A model generated the notes under the pieces. It made no database searches, was not told the DNA's origin, and saw only the letters and a program-made list of their open reading frames with translations. This document shows positions 57,145 through 64,000 of a stretch of DNA of 64,000 nucleotides, piece by piece. Numbering within the stretch: position 1 is the stretch's first letter; each line of letters begins with the position of its first letter. The position numbers were made by a program, and so were the translations under genes. This stretch comes from Nocardia beijingensis NBRC 16342 (lineage in GTDB: Bacteria; Actinomycetota; Actinomycetes; Mycobacteriales; Mycobacteriaceae): positions 62,001 through 126,000 of the forward strand of contig NZ_BDBC01000015.1 of assembly GCF_001612785.1 (NCBI RefSeq). The letters are read 5' to 3'.

Positions 57145-59058
57145 TCAGCGCTGCGCGACCAGTTGCGGGAATGGATCTTCCAGTCCGCACCGCTGGATCT
57201 CGTACTTCGGCACCCGGTCGATGCGGTACTTCGCGAATCGCAGCGCGTTGCGCAGGTTGTGCCGGAAACGCTCGAAGGTGAGCGGATCGCGGTAGGAGAT
57301 CAACAGCGCCTGGGTGTCGGGGCAGGACATCGCGGTCCGCGCCTGGGTAACCCACTTCTCGTCCAGGTACCAGGGCATCCACGGTTTCTTGTCCACCATG
57401 CCGGTGTCGACGATGACCCAGTCCGGGAACAGGCTCTTGTCGTGGCCGATGCGGCCGTCGGTGAGCCGGTCGGTGTGCGCGGCCAGCGGATAGGCCAGGC
57501 CCATCGGATCGATCACGGGCACGTCCAGCGGGACGTTCATGCTGGTCATGCCGAGATTCAGGAAGTAGACCGTGTGCCCGGCGCCGCCGGCCGGAATCGG
57601 CTGGGGCGGGGGCGCGACGTACCAGAACATGAACGACGGCGAATTGAGCAGCAGCCCGCCGTCCGGGGTGTTGGTGATGTCGTCGACCATCGCGCGGATG
57701 CGCGGGTAATCCAGGTAGTCCTCGGCCAGGATCGGATGGTCGTGCCCGGTGTTGAGCACGTAGTAGACGCGCTCGTCGACGATGCCGGTGGAGGTGATCT
57801 TGGTGCCGGTCTTGATCGCGGTGGTGTTGGCCGCGAACAACGCCCAGCCCGCGACGCCGGCGAACGCCACGGCGAGCGCCGCCAAGGACCAGTCGGCGGC
57901 GGTGGCCGCGCGCACACCGCCCTGGGGCGCCCGGATCGGCAGGACCGCGACCGGGAGCAGGAACAGGAACAGCTGGGGAAGCAGCATGCGGCCGTGCATG
58001 AAGTCGCCGCCGACCCGAAGCGCGTAAACGGTCAGGATGAACCCGCTGAACAGGACCAAGGCGACCACCGCGCCCGGTGATTGCAGCCACTCCCGAATCC
58101 GGTCGATCGACCAGCCGCGCGCTTCTGCGGACTCGGCGCCCGCCGTCCTGGCCGCCCCCGTGCGCGCGGCGAGCACGCCGGCGATCAGCAGCACCAGCAG
58201 CGGCGCCCACAGGAAGTACGGACCGACGAGATCCCACAGGTAGGTGAAGCCCTGCCCCCACTTGGCGCCGCCCGCGTCCTTCGCGACGGCGGTGTTCGGG
58301 TAGGGCAGGCCGTAGTAGCCCATCCGCCAGATCTGGTAGCCCAGCGGCACCAGTCCGGCCACCGCGACGATCACCGCGCGCAGCACGATCGGCCGCAGCC
58401 TGCTCTCCGGCATGGGGGCGCAGAAGATCATCAGCAGCGCGAGCGCGCCGACCAGCGTCATCTCGGGACGGATCAGGGGGGCCAGCCCGGCGAGGAAGAC
58501 CAGTCCGAGCAGGCCGGGCAGGCGCACCGACTTGGCCTGGCTCCAGCGCATCAGCTGCCACCACAGCAGGCCGATCCAGCAGATCACCAGGCCGCTTTCC
58601 AGACCGGAGGTGGCGTAGTCGCGGGCCGGGGGCAGCGCGATGTAGACCAGCACGCCCGCGGGCAGCAGCAGCCCGGTGCTGGTCCCGCCCCACAACCGGG
58701 CCGAGCCGAGCATGGCGAACACCACCGCGGCCAGTGACACCGTGAGCGCGACGCCGAGCACCACGTACTCGAGCCGCGCTTGGGTCAGCCAGCTGAAGAA
58801 CCAGACCAGGTAGGTCCACGCGGTGCTGGTGTTGGTTTCGACCCGCTCGCCCTGGTTGAAGACGGGGCCGTTGCCCGCGAGCAGGTTGCGCACGGTGCGC
58901 AACACGATGAGACCGTCGTCGGCGATCCACCGCCGCTGCCAGCCCCCGACCGCGAAAAGAACAACGGTGAGCGTGATCCCACCGACGAACGTGGCTTTGG
59001 ACAGACGCGGGGACCGCTCCGCTACCAGCATCTCGTCAGGTGAGATAGACAGCGACAC
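57145..59058 (-). CDS. aftB: Terminal beta-(1,2)-arabinofuranosyltransferase AftB
   Basis: 637 residues (Rv3805c about 627). A first helix is followed by RRWIADDGLIVLRTVRNL, the acidic GT-C loop, and about ten more membrane segments with a C-terminal soluble domain. It adds the terminal beta-arabinofuranose that carries mycolates. GTG 59058 has GGAG 6 nt upstream and overlaps the ubiA stop by 23 nt; an ATG at 59031 lies just past that stop. Order and strand match Rv3805c. Confidence 0.93.
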   Translation of the reverse strand: MSLSISPDEMLVAERSPRLSKATFVGGITLTVVLFAVGGWQRRWIADDGLIVLRTVRNLLAGNGPVFNQGERVETNTSTAWTYLVWFFSWLTQARLEYVVLGVALTVSLAAVVFAMLGSARLWGGTSTGLLLPAGVLVYIALPPARDYATSGLESGLVICWIGLLWWQLMRWSQAKSVRLPGLLGLVFLAGLAPLIRPEMTLVGALALLMIFCAPMPESRLRPIVLRAVIVAVAGLVPLGYQIWRMGYYGLPYPNTAVAKDAGGAKWGQGFTYLWDLVGPYFLWAPLLVLLIAGVLAARTGAARTAGAESAEARGWSIDRIREWLQSPGAVVALVLFSGFILTVYALRVGGDFMHGRMLLPQLFLFLLPVAVLPIRAPQGGVRAATAADWSLAALAVAFAGVAGWALFAANTTAIKTGTKITSTGIVDERVYYVLNTGHDHPILAEDYLDYPRIRAMVDDITNTPDGGLLLNSPSFMFWYVAPPPQPIPAGGAGHTVYFLNLGMTSMNVPLDVPVIDPMGLAYPLAAHTDRLTDGRIGHDKSLFPDWVIVDTGMVDKKPWMPWYLDEKWVTQARTAMSCPDTQALLISYRDPLTFERFRHNLRNALRFAKYRIDRVPKYEIQRCGLEDPFPQLVAQR

Positions 59059-59962
59059 CTACCGCTCCGATCCAGGCGATTGCGAGCAGCTGCAGGACGC
59101 GGTCCCCCAGCGCGATCTCTTCCGGCTCCCCGGCCTCGCCCCCGTCGACGTCGACCGCGTAACGGAGGATCGCGACGGTGAACGGGATCATCGAGATCGC
59201 GAACCAGTTGGTGTCCTTGATGCCGTCCTGCTGGAACGCCCACAACCCGTAGAACACCACCACCGCCGTCGCGGCCAGCGTCCAGATGAAGCGCAGGTAG
59301 GTGGGCGTGTAGTACTCCAGGGACTTGCGGATCTTCGCGCCGGTGCCCAGCGCGATCTGCAGCTCCGCGTAACGCTTGCCCGCCGCCATGAACAGCGAGC
59401 CGAAGGCCATGATCAGCAGGAACCACTGCGACAGCTCGATGTCGGCCGCCGCGCCACCGGCCACGGCGCGCAGCAGGAAGCCGGAGGACACGATGCAGAT
59501 GTCCAGCACGGCTTGGTGCTTGAGCCCGAAGCAGTAGGCCAGCTGGATGCCGATGTAGACCGCCATCACCACGGCGAGCTGCCACGACGCGAGGAACGAT
59601 CCCGCGATCGACCCGGCCAGCAGCGTCGCCGACAGCAGGTAGGCCAGGTTCACCGGGACGACGCCTGCGGCGATCGGCCGGAAACGCTTGGTCGGGTGCG
59701 CCCGGTCGGCCTCCACGTCGAGCGCGTCGTTCACCAGGTAGATGCCCGAGGCGGCCATGCAGAACATCACGAAGGCGATGCCGACGTGCGCGAGCACGTC
59801 GACGTCGGTGGCCGTTCCCGCGGCCAGCGGCGCGGCGAGCACCAAGACGTTCTTGACCCACTGCCGCGGACGGACGGCCTTGAACAGACCGCCGGCCAGC
59901 GTCTTGGGCGGGCCCTTGACTACCGCCTCGGCCAGGTCGGCGCCGGTCGGCTCTTCACTCAT
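59036..59962 (-). CDS. ubiA: Decaprenylphosphoryl-5-phosphoribose synthase UbiA
   Basis: 308 residues (Rv3806c 302). The UbiA motif NDALDVEADRAHPTKRFRPIAAG holds the Asp-rich metal site, and RPRQWVKNVLVLAAPLAAG is the family opening. It makes DPPR from decaprenyl phosphate and PRPP, the precursor of DPA. ATG 59962 is chosen because it follows the PAP2 stop directly (TGACATG) and begins MSEEPTG like the mycobacterial protein; GTG 59992 would overlap PAP2 by 29 nt. Confidence 0.95.
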   Translation of the reverse strand: MSEEPTGADLAEAVVKGPPKTLAGGLFKAVRPRQWVKNVLVLAAPLAAGTATDVDVLAHVGIAFVMFCMAASGIYLVNDALDVEADRAHPTKRFRPIAAGVVPVNLAYLLSATLLAGSIAGSFLASWQLAVVMAVYIGIQLAYCFGLKHQAVLDICIVSSGFLLRAVAGGAAADIELSQWFLLIMAFGSLFMAAGKRYAELQIALGTGAKIRKSLEYYTPTYLRFIWTLAATAVVVFYGLWAFQQDGIKDTNWFAISMIPFTVAILRYAVDVDGGEAGEPEEIALGDRVLQLLAIAWIGAVGVAVYLT

Positions 59963-59963
59963 G

Positions 59964-60602
59964 TCAACGAAGGCTCTTTCTTGTGCGGTCACTGTCGAGT
60001 CTCTTTTCGGCGGCGAGCAGGGCGGCGGCGGACGCGGCGCCGAGCGCGGAACCGGCGAGCACGTCGGTGGGGTAGTGCACCCCGAGGACCACCCGCGAAA
60101 GCAGCATCGGGGGGACGAGCACCGCAGGCAAGGGTAGCCCGGTCAATCTGCCGAGCAACACGGCCGCTGCCGTCGTCGAGGTCGCGTGCGAGGACGGGAA
60201 ACTGAGTTTGCTGGGCGTCCCCACGTTGACCTGCACCGACGGGTCGTTCGGCCGCGGGCGGCGGACGACGCGCTTGATGACGATCGACGCCGCGTGCGCG
60301 CCGACCGCGCCGACGGCGACCCCGGCCCACTGTCTGCGCCGCGGCTTGTCCACCAGCCAGCCCGCGGCGGCGATGCCGACCCAGCCGAGCGCGTGCTCGC
60401 CGAAGTGCGACAGGCCGCGCGCCGCCGACACCACGGCGGGCTTGCCGCCCAGGGTGGCTTGCACGGCGTTGATGATCGCGACCTCCGGCGGCGTCTGTCC
60501 GGCCGCGGGCGGGTGCGCGGACACCGGGCCGCCGTGGCCGTTGGCGCTGTGCGGCGGCGGCTGCACCACCGCGTCGTCGGCGGCGCTCGCTCCGAGACTC
60601 AC
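59964..60602 (-). CDS. PAP2-family phosphatase, Rv3807c-like
   Basis: 212 residues. All three PAP2 motifs are intact: K-X6-RP in IKRVVRRPRP, PSSH, and SRVVLGVHYPTD (SR-X5-H-X3-D). It lies between glfT2 and ubiA as Rv3807c does; the mycobacterial enzyme is proposed to dephosphorylate DPPR to DPR. The GTG start overlaps the glfT2 stop by 4 nt. An N-terminal Ala/Pro/His-rich tail of about 35 residues is longer than in mycobacteria. Confidence 0.92.
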   Translation of the reverse strand: MSLGASAADDAVVQPPPHSANGHGGPVSAHPPAAGQTPPEVAIINAVQATLGGKPAVVSAARGLSHFGEHALGWVGIAAAGWLVDKPRRRQWAGVAVGAVGAHAASIVIKRVVRRPRPNDPSVQVNVGTPSKLSFPSSHATSTTAAAVLLGRLTGLPLPAVLVPPMLLSRVVLGVHYPTDVLAGSALGAASAAALLAAEKRLDSDRTRKSLR

Positions 60603-62533
60603 TGCTGCCCATCCTTCGTGTCGATGCCGAAGACCTTCTCCCAAGCCGCGGTGCTGGTCAGCTCCGGGTGGGCGGCGCGGTAGCGCTGCTGCATCTCCGG
60701 GAAGCGGGCGGCCAGCTCCTTGCGCAGGCGCATGGCCTCCTTGAACAGGCCGAGCGCCTGGCGCGGGTCGCGCTTGCGGTAGACGACGCCGCGACCGTCG
60801 GCCGTGGTGACGGTGACGCCGTCGACCTGCGAGAGCAGGAACCAGCGCGCGTCCAGCGTCGGCACGTTCAGCTGCGGGGTCTCGTGGTGCTCGGTGCGCG
60901 CGGGGCGGAAGTTGTGCACCACGCCCTTGGCCAGCCGGGCCACCTTGGCGATCGGATTGGCCGGCTCGCCGACCGCGCCGACGTCGATGTGGCTGGCCAG
61001 CGGCAGTTCGGTGGACGAGGGCAGGATCACCGCGTCCGGATACTGCTTGCGCAGCTCGTGCACCGCGCCCAGCGCGCTGGGCAGTAGCTGGAACAGCCGT
61101 TCCGGGCCTGCGAGGAAGTCGCGGATGGCGAGGTTCTGGATCGCGACCGTCGAGTACTCCAGGCACAGCAGATGCTTCAGCGTCGCCTTGATCGTGTTGA
61201 CGACCATGCCGCGCCCGTTGCCAGGCAGGTGCAGCGAGGCGACGACCAGGCGGTTGCGCAGGTGGAAGTACGCCTGCCAGTCGATCGCGTCGTCCTTGTC
61301 GCTCCAGGCCATGTGCCACACCGCGGCGCCGGGCAGGGTGACGGTCGGGTACCCGGCCGCGCGGGCGCGCAGGCCGTACTCCGCGTCGTCCCACTTCAGG
61401 AACAGCGGAAGCGGCTGGCCGAGCTCCTCGGCGACGCGCCGCGGGATGACGCAGGTCCACCAGCCGTTGAAGTCGACGTCGATGCGCCGGTGCAGCAGCT
61501 TGGAGTTGTCCCGGTCCTTGAGCGGGTACTTCGAGAAATCGTGGTCGTACTCGACGTTCGGCGCGGCGGTCCACATGAAGATGCCGCGGTCGACCACTTC
61601 GCCCATGACGTGCAGGTGCGAGCGCTCCTGCAGATTGAGCATCTGGCCGCCGACCAGCACCGGCGACTTCGCGAAGCGGGCGAAGGCCAGCGCGCGCAGG
61701 ATCGAGTCGGGCTCGATCTCGATGTCGTCGTCCATGTAGACGATGTACTCGGCGTCGGTGGTCTTCAGCGCCTCGTACATGACCCGGCTGTAGCCGCCGG
61801 ACCCGCCGAGGTTGGGCTGGTCGTGGATGGACAGGCGATCCCCGAGCGCGGCCGCCGATTCGGCGAAGCCGGGTTCGTCGACGACCTTCTTCGTGCCCTG
61901 GTCCGGGATGATGACCGCCTGGATCTTCTCCAGCACCAGCGGATCGGAACCGAGGGCGGCGAGGGTCTTCACCGCGTCGGTGGGCCGGTTGAAGGTGGGC
62001 ATGCCGACCGCGATGCTGCCATCGCCGGGCGCCTCGACCGGCGCGTACCAGCCGCCGGACAGCAGCGTGACCGCCGTGTCGGTGGTGATGTCGAACCAGA
62101 TCCAGCCGCCGTCCTCGAACGGGCCGAGGTCGGTCTCGAATTCCACGACCACCGAGTCGGCCCCGGACGCGACCGCGAATTCCTTGCCCTGCACGTGGAT
62201 TCGCGAGCCGTCCGCCTTGGAGCGGTAGACGTCCACGCGGCCGTGCCCGGCCAGTTCCAGCCGCAGCACCACCGACGACAGGACGCTCCAGCGCCGCCAG
62301 TAGCTCGCGGGCAGCGCGTTGAAGTAGGTGCAGAAGGAGACCTCGGACTCCGCGCCGATCGACAGCGAGGTACGGGTGGTGGCGTGCGCGCGCCTGGCGT
62401 TGGTCGCCGATTCCTCGACGTAGAGCGTGCGCACGTCCAGCGGCTCACCCGGCCTGGGCAGGATGATGCGCTGCAACAGCGACTTCGCGCGGGTTTCGGT
62501 GGTCATGTCTTCCAGAATGGATTGGGAGGTCAT
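60599..62533 (-). CDS. glfT2: Galactofuranosyltransferase GlfT2 (galactan polymerase)
   Basis: 644 residues. It closely follows mycobacterial GlfT2 from RIILPRPGEPLDVRTLYVEES onward. Metal-binding MDDDI at Asp268-270 and WDD at Trp381-Asp383 are intact, with AVWHMAWSDKDDAIDWQAYF after them. It builds galactan by alternating beta-(1,5) and beta-(1,6) galactofuranose from UDP-Galf made by the neighbour Glf. ATG 62533 is 7 nt past the glf stop with AGGAG; ATG 62506 is an alternative that matches the mycobacterial start better. The paralogue at 1100 shares the catalytic plan. Confidence 0.96.
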   Translation of the reverse strand: MTSQSILEDMTTETRAKSLLQRIILPRPGEPLDVRTLYVEESATNARRAHATTRTSLSIGAESEVSFCTYFNALPASYWRRWSVLSSVVLRLELAGHGRVDVYRSKADGSRIHVQGKEFAVASGADSVVVEFETDLGPFEDGGWIWFDITTDTAVTLLSGGWYAPVEAPGDGSIAVGMPTFNRPTDAVKTLAALGSDPLVLEKIQAVIIPDQGTKKVVDEPGFAESAAALGDRLSIHDQPNLGGSGGYSRVMYEALKTTDAEYIVYMDDDIEIEPDSILRALAFARFAKSPVLVGGQMLNLQERSHLHVMGEVVDRGIFMWTAAPNVEYDHDFSKYPLKDRDNSKLLHRRIDVDFNGWWTCVIPRRVAEELGQPLPLFLKWDDAEYGLRARAAGYPTVTLPGAAVWHMAWSDKDDAIDWQAYFHLRNRLVVASLHLPGNGRGMVVNTIKATLKHLLCLEYSTVAIQNLAIRDFLAGPERLFQLLPSALGAVHELRKQYPDAVILPSSTELPLASHIDVGAVGEPANPIAKVARLAKGVVHNFRPARTEHHETPQLNVPTLDARWFLLSQVDGVTVTTADGRGVVYRKRDPRQALGLFKEAMRLRKELAARFPEMQQRYRAAHPELTSTAAWEKVFGIDTKDGQQ

Positions 62534-62540
62534 CGCGCTC

Positions 62541-63980
<1,440 letters not shown>

Positions 63981-64000
63981 AGGGGTCTTCGGGTTCAGGC

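Overview
The window is high-GC actinobacterial DNA carrying most of the mycolyl-arabinogalactan cell-wall toolkit, and it most likely comes from Nocardia or a close relative in the Mycobacteriales. The reasons are that accD4-pks13-fadD32 and aftB-ubiA-PAP2-glfT2-glf appear in the same order as M. tuberculosis Rv3799c-Rv3809c, dprE1-dprE2-aftA-emb appear as in Rv3790-Rv3793, four antigen-85-type mycolyltransferases are present, and GTG/TTG starts are frequent. All family assignments are from reading motifs; no database search was run.

Left part (1-20.8 kb). An SDR dehydrogenase is followed by a glycosylation block: a second, divergent GlfT2-like galactofuranosyltransferase, a GtrA-type flippase, a polyprenyl-phosphate-sugar synthase (GtrB-like) and a DUF2142 membrane protein (GtrC-like candidate). 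rmlB, rmlA and rmlC (dTDP-rhamnose synthesis) lie around a secreted glycine-zipper protein and an HSL-family esterase. Then come an MFS exporter with a divergent MarR repressor and clear operator, an XRE/DUF5753 regulator, a DUF4282 membrane protein, an unrecognised protein, a molybdopterin oxidoreductase, a PNPOx-like protein, a tandem repeat, and a second MarR gene with a SnoaL-like gene behind three identical-form operators.

Middle part (20.9-38.1 kb). GtrA (Rv3789-like) is divergent from dprE1-dprE2-aftA, a GT-C-like membrane protein and a first Emb arabinosyltransferase. A small accessory island (MDR oxidoreductase with HxlR regulator, a 52-residue protein, VapBC) separates it from a second Emb gene on the opposite strand. 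A cyclophilin follows.

Right part (38.1-64 kb, almost all minus strand). glf-glfT2-PAP2-ubiA-aftB build galactan and arabinan and the DPA donor; three Ag85-like mycolyltransferases and one LGFP-repeat mycolyltransferase attach mycolates; a DUF732 lipoprotein and Culp6-like cutinase precede an F420-type LLM oxidoreductase, and fadD32-pks13-accD4 condense the mycolic acid. Together the genes cover rhamnose linker sugar supply, galactan polymerisation, arabinose donor synthesis, arabinan polymerisation, mycolate synthesis and mycolate transfer.

The most interesting material not explained by ordinary genes is: the complete Gtr-like triad next to the GlfT2 paralogue; two dispersed hairpin-repeat families (20776/31314 and about 49938/54271); a tandem repeat at 19361; a 13-codon upstream ORF whose stop overlaps the aftA start; a triple MarR operator; a dense G-tract cluster at 54042-54124; and an F420-type oxidoreductase placed inside the mycolate locus.
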